A stretch of 64,000 nucleotides of DNA from Nematopogon swammerdamellus (taxonomy: Eukaryota > Arthropoda > Insecta > Lepidoptera > Adelidae): the NCBI GenBank assembly GCA_946902875.1, contig OX336348.1, forward strand, positions 18,129,741-18,193,740, given 5' to 3'. Made by a program: the position numbers and the translations under genes. The notes under the pieces were generated by a model, which saw only the letters and a list, made by a program, of their open reading frames with translations, was not told the DNA's origin and did not search any database. Shown piece after piece: positions 31,911 through 42,497 of this stretch. The stretch's first letter is position 1. The number at the start of each line of letters is the position of its first letter.

Positions 31911-33053
31911 AGGTAGGTAACCTACGCTTGGACGTGTCCAAAATTCCGCCAGTTCTAAATTCAATGCGAAGAACTGACAAACAACCTTCCCAAGTCACAA
32001 TGTTTTGTTAGTACTTAAGGCCGATCGATTTTTTTCCTGTATTACTTATGTTTGAGTTAGCCTAGTTAACAAACACCGACAAAAATTTCACATAGGTATT
32101 GAATTGATACTACTGTCGACATCTAGTTGTATCAGCGGGTACTAAACATGGAGGCACGATTTCTAATATGGCGATTCAGTCCTCTTGTATCTCCACCAAC
32201 GCAAGGCAACAGACCATTGGACACTAAATTCCGTTAATACTATACTTTATTTGATACTGCTCAACCCTAAGGTTATTTAGTGTGATGGTATATAGCCTAT
32301 AGTGAGCCTCAAGATCTACTCTTTACATTGGTGCAAACCGCATCAAAAACTGTTCAGTGTTTCCGGAGTTTACCCCAAACATACATAAATACATATATCG
32401 TACATACAGGCAGACGTTCCCTTTTAGAAGAAGTAGAGAAGTAGAGATAGAGATAGAGATAGAGATAGAGATTTCATCCATAGGTAGGTAACCCACGCTT
32501 GGACTTGGACATGTCGAAAATCCCGCCAGTTCTAAATTCTAAGTGAAGATCTGACAAGCAATCTTCCCCAGTCACAATGTTTTGTTAGTACTCAACGCCA
32601 TCTATCAATGTTTTCCTGTATTACTTATGTTTGAGTTAGCCTAGTTAACAAACACCGACAAAAATTTCACATAGTTATTGAATTGATACTACTGTCGACA
32701 TCTAGTTGTAACAGCGGTACTAAACATCGAGGCACGATTTCTAGTAATATGGTGATTGTCAGTCCTTGTGTACCTCCACCAACGCAAGGCAACAGACTGC
32801 TCACGCCATCTATTACGACAATTCAACACAAAATTCCGTTCATACTATACTTTATTTGATACTGCTCAACCCTAAGGCTATTTAGTGTGATGGTATATAG
32901 CCTATAGTGAGCCCCAAGAACTTGTCGAAAATTCCGCCAGTTCTAAATTCAATGCGAAGATCAACAAACAATCTTCCGAAGTCACAATGCTTTCTTAGTA
33001 CTTAACGCCATCTATCGATTTTTTTCCTGTATTACTTATGTTTGAGTTGATGT
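31911..33053 (+). repeat. ~570-bp tandem units U1, U2 and start of U3
   Basis: Units begin GGTAGGTAAC(C)(C/T)ACGCTTGGAC and contain AATTCCGCCAGTTCTAAATT, GATACTACTGTCGACATCTA, ACCTCCACCAACGCAAGGCA and GTGATGGTATATAGCCTATA. U1 is 31911-32482, U2 is 32483-32930 (shorter), and U3 starts at 32931 and breaks at 33053 after TATGTTTGAGTT. U3 resumes at 40228. The class is unknown; no coding sequence. Confidence 0.85.
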
Positions 33054-33224
33054 TGACCAGGGTGCAACCCCTCCCTCGATACCATACTGTGGGATTTCGA
33101 TGACGGAGCCAAGGCAAGTCTACAAGTGCTTGAAGACGTTGGACACTTCGAAGAGTAGTGGTCCTGATGGCATTCCAGCCATAGTGCTCAAGATTTGTGC
33201 CCCTGAGTTGACACCATTGTCCAC
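33054..33224 (+). pseudogene. LINE RT fingers fragment
   Basis: Encodes CLKTLDTSKSSGPDGIPAIV followed by LKICAPEL (about 33127-33210). This is the 'L...KS.GPDGIP...LK' finger motif of LINE reverse transcriptases, closely resembling the corresponding part of the element at 55145-57792. It stops abruptly at the foldback element. Confidence 0.8.
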
Positions 33225-33760
33225 AATTGGAAAATGACTCTCTGCCTATTTCAAGAATAAAATTGAGCTGCCTATTTCAAGAATAAAATTCATCGAAATT
33301 CAACGTTTTTCACGCCAATTTTCGCCACGGTGCGCCTCGACGGAGGGCATAATCAGGGACGTCCCTAAGAAGAAAAGCGCGGTAATTTGGCTACGCACCA
33401 ACAGCACAGGACCACCAGCAATGCAATCACGGAATTCAAGGTTGGAGTTCCACATTTTGGTCAAATCCACATCCAATTACAAATCCAATTTCAAAATGTG
33501 GAATATGATGGGAGTTTTGCGTACTCACGATCGCAGACGGAGCCTCTCCAACCTTGAATTCCGTGATTGCATTGCTGGTGGTCCTGTGCTGTTGGTGCGT
33601 AGCCAAATTACCGCGCTTTTCTTCTTAGGGACGTCCCTGATTATGCCCTCCGTCGAGGCGCACCGTGGCGAAAATAGGCGTGAAAAACGTTGAATTTCGA
33701 TGAATTTTATTCTTGAAATAGGCAGCTCGATGAAAAATCGCAGAGTGTCATTTTCCAATT
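33225..33760. mobile_element. Foldback element with ~220-bp inverted arms
   Basis: AATTGGAAAATGAC at 33225 and GTCATTTTCCAATT ending at 33760 are the tips of two long inverted arms, about 33225-33448 and 33546-33760. They match almost throughout (for example GGAATTCAAGGTTGGAG/CTCCAACCTTGAATTCC). The loop (33449-33545) has its own smaller inversion (CCACATTTTG/CAAAATGTGG). The left arm has a short internal duplication (CTGCCTATTTCAAGAATAAA twice). It inserted into or beside the LINE fragment. Frames through the arms are not genes. Confidence 0.85.
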
Positions 33761-34165
33761 AGAATAACGGTCGAATGTGTCAGTGTCCAAGGCTGGTTCG
33801 TTTCTTGAGTGCATCGCGAGTAAGAGAGAAGGAAACTAGGAAACGGATCAGTTAGAAAGGGACACCACTGTGCTGTGTCGATGAGTTGCAGTTTTTGATG
33901 ATATAAATTTTAACCTATATTTTGACATCACCTTATTTTGTTTTCGTAGTTTGATGTCCCATAATGTACATAAGTATTCAACATAACCGCCCACCAAAGA
34001 GGCGTTAGACTCTTTTAAATAAAATCCTATAGATATTAGAAAACAATCCATAAATTGAAATGAATGCAGAAATTCCATTAGGTTAACCTATCATGTCGAC
34101 AACGATACATGCCATCAAATGAAAACAAGTTAAAACAAACCAACACCAAATAAAAATTAAGAGCT
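33761..34165 (-). other. 3' flank of Bel/Pao relic, possible LTR remnant
   Basis: On the minus strand, after the pol stop at 34166, a purine/GT-rich CTCTTTGGTGGGCGGT precedes TGTTGAATACTTATG (33983 downward), as a polypurine tract and LTR start would. I find no matching copy upstream of gag (39676-40227), so the LTR call is only a suggestion. Confidence 0.3.
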
Positions 34166-35507
34166 TTAATTATCACTATAACTAAAGATGAACTTAAGCC
34201 ATTGGCAAACCTTTACCACTGGCCGACGGAGGGTTGTTTGAGCGGTCTTGACCGTAACAACGCGAACAACTCCGTCTGGACCAGGATGTAGTTCTATTAT
34301 TCTACCCAATCTCCAACGTAGTGGCGGAAGATCTTCGTCCTTCAGAATGACTAGATCGTCCACCTTAAGATTTTCCCCTGAACATGTCCATTTACCCCTC
34401 TGTTGGAGATTGTGCAGGTACTCAGATTGCCATCGCCTCCAGAAATGCTGACTAAGACACTGAGTCAGCTGCCAACGCGTGACTCTGTGAGGGGAGGACT
34501 CTTCATAATTATATTCAGGAACAGCTGTGAGCTGTTCCCCGAAAAGAAAATGTCCTGGAATCAAGACATCCAACTCCGATGGATCTGTAGATAGTGCACA
34601 GAGGGGTCTCGAGTTGAGAACCGCCTCAACCCTTGTGAATACCGTAGTGAGCTCTTCAAATGTGAGAATTTGTTCCCCTATAACTCGTTTTATGTGAAAT
34701 TTTGAACCCTTTATAGCCGCTTCCCACAAACCGACAAAGTAACTGCCTGTCGGTGGGCTTCTATGAAATGATATGTGCCTATCCGATAATGCTTTACCTA
34801 TTTCGTCGCGTGTGGTTAGAAGAAACTGCTCTACCTCTTTAATATGTCTAGCAGTGCCAACGAAATTCCTACCATGATCAGTATAAAGATCAGTGGAGAG
34901 ACCTCTGCGTGACGTGAATCTTGTGAACGCGGCCAAGAATGCTTCTGTTGAGAGACATGATACCGCTTCGAGGTGCACAGCTTTTGTCACAAAACGAACA
35001 AAGACACAAAGATATGATTTTTGAGTCTGCTCCCCGTAACAAACTAGATTTTGTGATAAACGGTCCCCCAAAATCAGCACCGACCTTTAGGAATGGTCGC
35101 GCAACTGCACAGCGATAAGGAGGCAGATCTCCCATAAACGGCTCCCTGTTTCGTGGCGATAATCTAAAGCACTTGACACAGTTATGGACTCTGGTGCGAA
35201 TTGCAGATCGACCAGAGAGAATCCAGAACCTCTGCCGAATGATGTTCATTAATGTTGATGAACCCACGTGTAAATGTGCTATGTGATGATAATCTATCAG
35301 TAACTGTGTAAAATGATGAGATTTTGGCAACAACATGGGATATTTGGCAGAGTATGTGAGTTTCGAATGTCTCAATCGACCGCCCACCCTGATGATTCCC
35401 GCGGAATCGAGAAACGGGTGGAGCCCTTTGAAGCTTCTATGACAATCCTTGCCCTTTGCAAGTCGATCCAGTTCTAAACTAAATGCTGATTGTTGCACTA
35501 CCTTCAC
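34166..35507 (-). pseudogene. Bel/Pao integrase region
   Basis: C-terminal part of a Bel/Pao-type polyprotein. The first frame (35507-34890) carries the zinc-binding part of integrase (HIAHLHVGSSTLMNIIRQRF, then VHNCVKCFR) and the first catalytic Asp in VGADFGGPF. After a frame change near 35070 the second frame (35080-34166) supplies the next Asp (YTDHGRNFVG) and the Glu (FVGLWEAAIKGSK). It ends with the charged C-terminal domain common to Pao elements (VDDLVILKDEDLPPLRWRLG). All three catalytic acids remain, but the frame break makes it non-functional. It would have integrated cDNA into the genome. Confidence 0.9.
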
Positions 35508-35599
35508 CAGCGCCTGAAGAGCTCTACCTAATTCCTTGATTGAGAGTGGCTGAATGACTTTCGCTTTGGACCGACAATTATCTAGGAATCTCAGACACC

Positions 35600-36595
35600 A
35601 AGCTGAGACCCGGACTAACTTGGACTATGAGCTGAACCGAGAGAAAAGCGCATCCTCGACTGCTGAAACTGTACAGCTGATTGCAGCTTCTTCTTGATCT
35701 GTTTCAACTGGTCCTTCACTTGGAACCAAAACTGTTTTCGGCCAAGTTTCCGGACCCCCGGTGAGCCAATTTGGTTGAAACCACAATGGATGGTTGACCA
35801 GTTCGCTCGAAAACAAACCACGAGACGCACAGACTGCCGGATTCATCTCGGATGGTACGTGTCTACACTGATTAGGATTGACGAGGCCATGACAAACTCG
35901 GTTTGCTTCATAAATTTTTAATTGATGGGGAGGTGTTTTTATCCAAGATAGAACTATGGTGGAATCTGACCACGCTAAGATGCTTTCAATATTGATAAAT
36001 TCTTTTTACACGCTAACTACGTGAGCGAGGAGCCGAGCGGTGAGCACTGCCGCACACAACTCGAGCCGAGGAATCGTGAGTCGTTGACGTATAGGAGCAA
36101 CTTTCGATTTTGCAATTAACATGTACACCGACACATATCCCGTTTTGTCTACTGCTCGTAAGTAGATAACAGAGCCGTATCCGCGTTCGGATGCATCTCC
36201 GAACCCATGTAATTGTACAGATTGTACACCTTCAGATAGAATATAACGTTTTAACCGAACGTTACCCAAGTCAGAGAACTCTGCATCAATTCTGTTCCAT
36301 TTGTCACAGATTGCAGGTGGAACTTCTTGATCCCATGAGAGGGAGAGAAGCCATAATTCTTGCATGAGAGCCTTAGCCGTAAAGATAACTGGAGTTAACC
36401 AGCCGCATGGATCGAATATTCGAGCAATGTTTGAGAGAATCTACCGTTTTGTTACACAAGTTCACATGATACAAAAAACTATCAAAATTTGATGACCACC
36501 GAATACCTAAAATTTTGAAAACGGAATCGTCATTTTGATCAAATGTTAATGGTGTTTCTCTGAAGTCTTCAGGAAGCTTATAGAGTAAGTCTGAA
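35600..36595 (-). pseudogene. Bel/Pao RT thumb and RNase H region
   Basis: Between RT and integrase the minus strand reads ILGIRWSSNFDSFLYHV (about 36520-36470), a degraded FDPCGWLTPVIFTAKALM (about 36415-36362), and the RNase H start LHGFGDASERGYGSVIYLRA (about 36220-36160) with IPRLELCAAVLTARLL. It continues through IESILAWSDSTIVLSWIKTP (about 35985-35930) to VNHPLWFQPNWLT. Frame breaks separate these blocks. Confidence 0.85.
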
Positions 36596-37390
36596 TTATT
36601 GCTCGACCATTTTCGTAATTTCGAAACATCCTAGTTTTAGCAATGATATTAGCTCATCTCGCAGCGCTACTGCTTCCATAAGAGTAGACGCACCAGACAC
36701 AACGTCATCTACAAAGATGTCTTGCCGTAGGACTCTACTTGCGTTAGGATGAGTGTCCTTGCCTTCATCAGCGAGTTGATGAAGGCACCGCATCGCTAAG
36801 AAAGGTGCAGATGTCGTACCGTACGTGACCGTCTTTAACATATAGTGCTGAACGGGTTGATCGGGTGAGTCCCTCCACAGTATAAGCTGGTACCGTTGAT
36901 CATCTGGGTGGACTACCACTTGCCTATACATTTGTTTTATGTCACTTGTGAACACCACTGCGTGCAACCTAAATCTCAAAATAACATCTACTATGTTTTG
37001 TTGTAATTTGGCTCCAGATAGCATCGTATCGTTTAAAGAATAGCCTGAAGTAGACGAATAGCATTGACGCGTCAAACACCGAAAGAATAGCATTGACGCG
37101 TCAAACACCGCGCGAAGTTTAGTAGTACTGCTCAACTCGCGTACTACTCCGTGATGGGGAATAAAATATTTTACTCTCCCGTCATCACACTGTACATCAT
37201 ATCGCTGCATGTGTCCTAGTTCCCGATAGTCCGTCATGATTTTATTGTATTCCATTTCTAGAACAGGCTTCTTGTTTAATCGTCTCTCAATCATGAGAAG
37301 CCTTTTGAAAGTTTGAGCATACGAATAGCCTAACATTTTTTCAGGATCTGAAAAAAAAAAAAATCTGACTTGAACGGAAGCCTGACGCAA
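36596..37390 (-). pseudogene. Bel/Pao reverse transcriptase
   Basis: A 264-codon stretch with the RT core: YFIPHHGVV, LRAVFDAS, SGYSLNDTMLSGAKLQQN, FTSDIKQMYRQVVVHPDDQR (motif A region), TYGTTSAPFLAMRCLHQLA (motif B) and IFVDDVVSGA (motif C, FVDD). A 29-bp tandem duplication at 37056-37113 lies right after FDAS. With an extra base it keeps the frame open but inserts a short foreign peptide. It joins the protease frame through a run of A (37351-37363), where the frame slips. Confidence 0.9.
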
Positions 37391-38208
37391 AACCTTCCAT
37401 CCTTTTCTCGAGTATGTGTATTTTGAAATAATTGTTCACATTTTACATTTTCAGGATCCTCTACAAGAATCTTAGTTGCAGGTTCTTCTACTTCCCAGAA
37501 TCTTTTCAGAGTGTCATCTAATGTAAGGCTACACTTGAGGGCTGTAGCGACATGTAGGGAATTTAGTTTGAAAACAGGAGATAAACCTCCAATTAGAACC
37601 CAACCAAATTCTGTATTTAAAGCAGATGGCAGACCTCTACCTAACCTTATCTTATCACCTTGAAGTATTTCCATGGCAAGATCTGAACCAATGAGGAAAT
37701 CGATTGGTCGTGAGATGTGAAATTCGGGATCGGCTAATGTAATATTTTTTGGTAATATCGCGAAAACCTCATCACTGATTTGACCAGATGGATAATTTCT
37801 AGATACGCACTTAACCACATGAGCAGCAGTATGATGCACCGGATGAGGTGAGAAGTGTGATTGAACGTTAAAATCAACTATTCCGTCCGAGCGTTCCGAT
37901 TGGTTATCGCCGAAATCCGAGACGGGAATAGAACCATAGTGTCTGTGTAGTCCTAGTCGTTGTGAACACGCTTCAGTCATGAAATTACTGTCCGCCGCAG
38001 TATCAAATAATGCTCGGACAGGTTGTAGTTTCCCTTGAGAATCCTGAACGTGAACGACCAGCGTACCTAACAGAGCCGTAGCCATGTTATGCCCCGTGTG
38101 AGCCTGGGTAACTTCAAGAATGACAGTTGAGTTGAATACTGACAACTGATCCCCAGAGTTGGAGTGCGCTGCGAGCGCGTCACTCCCCGTACCTTGTGAT
38201 ATGTGCAC
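37391..38208 (-). pseudogene. Bel/Pao aspartic protease region
   Basis: Contains ALLGTLVVHVQD and VRALFDTAADSNFMTEACSQ, the retropepsin-like active site (here D-T-A in place of the usual D-S/T-G), then IDFLIGSDLAMEIL and LPSALNTEFGWVLIG, which are constant features of Pao proteases. The Gly-to-Ala change at the active site suggests loss of activity, though Pao proteases vary here. The frame ends at the A run near 37360. Confidence 0.85.
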
Positions 38209-38289
38209 TTGCGCTGAGTACCGACCGCCAGCCGCCGGGGGCTGGACCGGTCCCGTGATATGAAGTGATGAATGGTGACGACCATTGCA

Positions 38290-38979
38290 TTCCTTGCAAT
38301 TAAACCTTCATTTGCAATTACTGACCTTATGTTGGCGCAGGCAATTGAAACATAACCCAAGTTCCTTGACTTTATCTCTGCGTTGTTGATTTTCCATTTC
38401 TACGAACATCGGACATATATTTACCCAGTGTGCTTGTTTACACAGAGCACAGCTTATTTTGTATTCTTTTTCACTGGTAGATACAAAGTCGTGGTGCTTA
38501 AGTTGTGGTTTTCGAACATGCGAGTTGTTCGATGTTGACTTGTCGGTGAACGGAGGAATCGGCTTGGTCGCTTCTAGTGCTTTACACTGAAGTTCCATGC
38601 ATTCGACCACGTTGTCGAACGATGGTATGTCTACGGCTTTATATTCCAACTCAAACCGATTTCTTAGCTCACCGTTCAGTTTATGAGTGATAATGTGAAG
38701 AAGTAGGAACGACCATGATTTTACCGGAAACTCTAGTGCCGTCAGCGCTGCTACATTGACCTGAATGCGGTCCGTTACCTCTCTTAGATTTTTTGAAGTG
38801 ATTTGAGGTAGTGAAATGAGTGATTCTAAATGCGTGTCGGCTATTAGTCGAATATTTTCATACCGCTTGCAGAGCGTATCGTACGCCACCTTATAATTTC
38901 CGTCGGTTAAACTCAAGTGACCGACCAGGCTTTTCGGTTCTCCTTCCACACACGAGAGTAGGTAATGCATTTTATGCAA
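38290..38979 (-). pseudogene. Bel/Pao gag, C-terminal part
   Basis: A 223-codon frame: KMHYLLSCVEGEPKSLVGHL (about 38970-38915), YKVAYDTLCKRYEN, then the nucleocapsid-like cysteine region CALCKQAHWVNICPMF and LGLCFNCLRQHKVSNCKC. These are the capsid and zinc-knuckle blocks of Pao gag. A 192-bp insertion (38990-39181) cuts it from the N-terminal part. Confidence 0.9.
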
Positions 38980-38989
38980 AGATTTAAAT

Positions 38990-39181
38990 AGTTTAGATTC
39001 CTAATAGGACGCTAGCACTCGCCACCAAAAATGCGAACAATAAAAGCGCTCGAACGAATAACTATCTCTGTCGCACTAATGAATTGTGTATGTTACTGTC
39101 TAATATTAATGAGTTGCATGCGATACATTTAATGCTAACGTGTTTGATAGCGCGCCGGGTATGGCGAAGCTGTATCTAACT
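38990..39181. mobile_element. 192-bp MITE in gag, 8-bp duplication
   Basis: Flanked by ATTTAAAT at 38982-38989 and 39182-39189. Ends AGTTTAGATTC and (reverse complement) AGTTAGATAC are a short imperfect inverted repeat. Removing it and one duplication restores the gag frame from KDLNS into LHKMHYLL. An 8-bp duplication suggests mobilisation by a hAT- or P-type transposase. Confidence 0.7.
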
Positions 39182-39189
39182 ATTTAAAT

Positions 39190-39675
39190 CTTTGATTTTA
39201 TGAATATCGGATAAACTTTTGTTTTCGTGAACTAAACTTCTAAATATTGCTATAAAGTTCATCCACTGTCTGACGTCCCCACTGAATCTATTTATCTGAA
39301 TTTTAGGTAAACTGAATTTAGAATGACTGGTCTCGCTGGTATTCTGCTCGGAAGAATCAGAAACATGTGGCTTATTTCTCTCACCCGGAAAGAGTCGTGG
39401 ATTTCATGGATAGAATAGCACATATCCATGAACTTTGTTTCGATTTCATCATGTTGATCCGAGTTGAACACTTTATCTGACATTCCTTTGATCTCGAGAA
39501 TAATGTGAGATTCAGTGAAGTCTTCCAACAGCTGTTTTACATCCTTATATTTTACTCGGAACAGAGATCCGTATGTAACATCAGAGTCCAATTTGACAGC
39601 AGACTCGTTGGCCGATTTAAGCCTATTCTGGGCCATTCTATGGACAGCAGGGGCTCTCTGTTCTTCCATATCCAA
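39190..39675 (-). pseudogene. Bel/Pao gag, N-terminal part
   Basis: Begins ATG at 39675 (MDMEEQRAPAVHRMAQNRLK) and runs 127 codons through a helical, acidic region typical of Pao gag N-termini. After a frame break near 39290 it continues INRFSGDVRQWMNFIAIFR and SLVHENKSLSDIHKIKDL to the MITE at 39181. The 'FSGD...W..F...F...VH' block is the hallmark of Bel/Pao gag. Confidence 0.85.
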
Positions 39676-40227
39676 TTTACAAAAAAAAATTTAGAAAAAT
39701 TATCATAAAATGCACTATGTTATGCCTACTAAACAATTTAAATTTAACTCGAATATTTATGTGAGAATGCACTTACCAATTGACATAGGTTATTCGCGAC
39801 ACAAACACATTAAATGGAACGAAATTTTACGAAATATATCTTAGTTTTTCACTGCGTCTTGTTATGCAATAGCCTAAGCACAATAGCTTTGTTTTCAGCT
39901 TTGAAAGCATGCACAGTTGTTTGTACGAAATTATTTCGGCAGGTTAACGACCACCGAAATTTGTATGAAAAAACGAAATTTTTCTATTTATTTCACACAA
40001 GTACCAAACTAAACCACTAATTATGAAACTGAAACACTAAAAACGACTGGGTACAACCGATTTACTGTATTTATTCACAAGTAAAGTGATTTACGAGAAT
40101 TTTTTTTACTTCAGAACACATTTTTCGGAACTACCTACCTACAGTTTTTCACTTTAAAATTACGCGAAAATTCAAACAGCAGCACAACAGGACTTAATTT
40201 TACAGGAAATAGGGATCGAAGGACCAA
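39676..40227. other. 5' leader of Bel/Pao relic, no LTR seen
   Basis: AT-rich sequence upstream of gag (on the minus strand). It should hold the primer-binding site and 5' LTR, but I find no copy of the 33761-33983 sequence. At 40228 the interrupted ~570-bp unit resumes. Confidence 0.4.
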
Positions 40228-40303
40228 AATTTCACATAGGTATTGAATTGATACTACTGTCGACATCTAGTTGTAACAGCGGGTACTAAACATCGAGGCA
40301 CGA
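40228..40303 (+). repeat. ~570-bp unit U3, second piece
   Basis: AAAATTTCACATAGGTATTG, then ACTACTGTCGACATCTAGTT and GGTACTAAACATCGAGGCACGA, picks up where U3 stopped at 33053, with about 22 bases lost. It is cut at 40303 by the next insertion. Confidence 0.85.
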
Positions 40304-40313
40304 ACAGTTGTAA

Positions 40314-40492
40314 AACAGCGGTTGTTATCGGATAATTATCCAAAGTGGCCGCTAAAAACGTTTAGGCAGCGGTTGACAACCGGTCGTTTATCAGACTTAA
40401 TGACAAAAGGTCGTATAATCGTTGGCACAACCAATATGTGCATAATAAACGTTTTTGGCGGCTATTTTGGATAGTTATCCGATAACAACAGC
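40314..40492. repeat. Palindrome at left end of BED element
   Basis: AGCGGTTGTTATCGGATAAT (from 40315), followed by GGCCGCTAAAAACGTTTA, is mirrored by TAAACGTTTTTGGCGGCTAT and ATCCGATAACAAC (40446-40490). Arms are about 48 bp around an 80-bp loop. Confidence 0.8.
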
Positions 40493-40881
40493 CGACCTTG
40501 ACGATTGACGCACGCGCCCGCGCCGACTATCTAGCGGCGTTGTTGCCGTCTCGTTCGCACAAACACCGTTTGATTGCTTTCGCGTTCGCAATGACCACGT
40601 TCGCTCCGCCTCGCACCGCGCCACCTCGCACCGCGCCGCACCCCGCACCGCGCTGGCGTGCGTTTGTTTGGTCACGTAGGCTACTTCGAGCGGTTGTGTT
40701 GCGTGCGACTGTTAGAAATTTCTTCGCCGCGCCGCGTTCGCGTTGAGTGCTAACGTAGGACGTCGCCTCAGTGAGTTCAGTAGGTAGTAGCGTAGCGTTT
40801 CCACCATCGTAGAAAGTGGTGTTTTCTTGTGATAGGCGTTACATACGATGTACGGTGCAAATCGTAAAATTGCAAAGCAAT

Positions 40882-41082
40882 ATGCCGCGATCTTTTGATA
40901 GTGTTTGGGAACATTTCTTAGTAGTTTCTGAAAGTGATCGGAAGAAACATGTTACGTGTAATTATTGCAATGCTGAATACAGATACGCCCAGTCAAATAG
41001 ACTCAAAGAACATTTAAGTAAATGTAAAAATTGTCCCCGCGAAGTGAAAAAAGTGTACAATTCGGACTATTATAAATCTTAA
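40882..41082 (+). CDS. Orphan BED-type zinc-finger ORF
   Basis: Chosen start is the ATG at 40882 (MPRSFDSVWEHF), because the BED domain begins there; the frame is open for 22 codons upstream. The 66-residue product has the BED pattern: aromatic W.HF at the start, KHVTCNYCNAEYRY giving C..C, then LKEHLSKC with the His and final Cys. BED fingers bind DNA and sit at the N-terminus of hAT transposases and related insulator proteins. The protein ends 13 residues after the finger (VYNSDYYKS), with no dimerisation or catalytic region. It could be a truncated relic or could work as a stand-alone DNA binder or repressor. The intact frame inside otherwise decayed DNA is notable. Confidence 0.6.
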   Translation: MPRSFDSVWEHFLVVSESDRKKHVTCNYCNAEYRYAQSNRLKEHLSKCKNCPREVKKVYNSDYYKS

Positions 41083-41552
41083 ATTGAATTTATTTGTTTT
41101 CATTTCTTGTTATGGTTCCTCTTCTTGAACATCTCGATGACTTTCATGGCTGCACCGCCCGCACCCCACCCACCCTTTTCGCCTATCTAATGTAAAAATC
41201 CACTCCAGAGTTAGTTCAGTGGTTCTTGAGAAAAATGGTAACAGACATACAAATACAAAATGCATAAACACAGAACCCCAACCCTTATACATTCTCCCTT
41301 CCATCGTGGTAAAACTACTTAAAACCCTAGTTTCATGATTCGTGTTGTTAGTGTCGTGCGCTCGAGTAGGTAGGTACATATGTAGTACGTATATAAATAA
41401 AAGTAATCGCATAGGGCATAAAACGGGTTCAATAAAACATAATTTCACGTTTTTATCCGTAGCCAGCCGTCGTTTTTGGTTGATAACGATAATTCGCGAA
41501 AAAAGCCGTTGTTATCGGCCCGCCAATAATGATAACAACCGCCTTCACATCT

Positions 41553-41601
41553 AGGCAAATATGGCGATTCAGTCCTCTTGTATCTCCACCAACGCAAGGC
41601 A
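41553..41601 (+). repeat. ~570-bp unit U3, third piece
   Basis: ATATGGCGATTCAGTCCTCT through ACCAACGCAAGGCA, a 49-bp piece of U3 between two insertions. It continues at 45170 with CAACAGACCATTGG. Confidence 0.9.
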
Positions 41602-42497
41602 CCCAAGTAACATTTATTATCTTAACATTATCTTTAAGAAAACTTGAAGAGATAACGCTAAGGACATTCTTCAAGAAAAAGACAACTTCTAGACCTCCTC
41701 AAACCATCCTGAAGTAAAAGTTAGGTAAAAAGGGCCCAACTTCTGAGAGTTGTTCCAAGACATCTCAAAGATCTCTTAATCTTTTCTTCTACGACAATTT
41801 CAAATAATCTCTAAGATAAGTTCAATCCAAATTTGTCTCCCGTTTATCACACGAGCAGGACAGCAATGATAAAGCGAAAGAGATATAAAATATACAATAG
41901 GAACAGATGGTGACGGCTGACGCGGGTGCAAAGCGAGTGCAACATGGATATAATGAATTAATGAATGAGATGTTGTGTCGTATCAATGTTATGGCTGCCT
42001 GCCGCTCACTCGTCCTACATCCTAGCGGTATAAAAAGTCATTCGAATTAAATTTTACCGTACATGTTTATACAGTTAGATCTGAAAATAACAACGCCCTT
42101 CAAAAATACCTAAGATTTGTCATTTCTTAACATAATATTCCAAAAATACATAGTATGAAAAAAATATATATAAAATTATAAATATTCGTTTTTTCTATAG
42201 ATTCCGTCAGGTAGTCTCTCAATATAAAAATATTTATCTGTCCAATGTGTGTTTTGTATGAAAAAGGCATAAGTATAGGCATTACAATATGGTGGCGTAG
42301 AGATAAATACAATATGGCGATTTTTGTTCTAAGTAATGTTTGTCTTGACTGAATCAATTCTAAGACAATACCGAAGAAAAAACTCACACACTCCAGGAGT
42401 TTCCTGAGAAATCATTTTCTTATAGATATCTTGGATGTCTCCTGTGTCTGAGAAACAATTATCTTGGACTTTAATTATTCAAGTAAAGTTTTACTTT

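Larger units (their letters stand above)
40304..41552 (+). mobile_element. 1.25-kb hAT-like element with BED finger
   Basis: Bounded by interruption of the ~570-bp unit. Near the left end AGCGGTTGTTATCGG, and near the right end ATAACAACCGCC, form an imperfect subterminal inversion. A clean 8-bp target duplication is not visible because a few bases are missing at the junction. It encodes a BED-type zinc finger (40882-41082) downstream of a GC-rich stretch (40500-40740) that could act as promoter. A hAT transposase normally carries BED at its N-terminus; the catalytic and dimerisation parts are absent, so this is an internally deleted element. 41083-41552 holds repeat-like DNA only. Confidence 0.55.
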
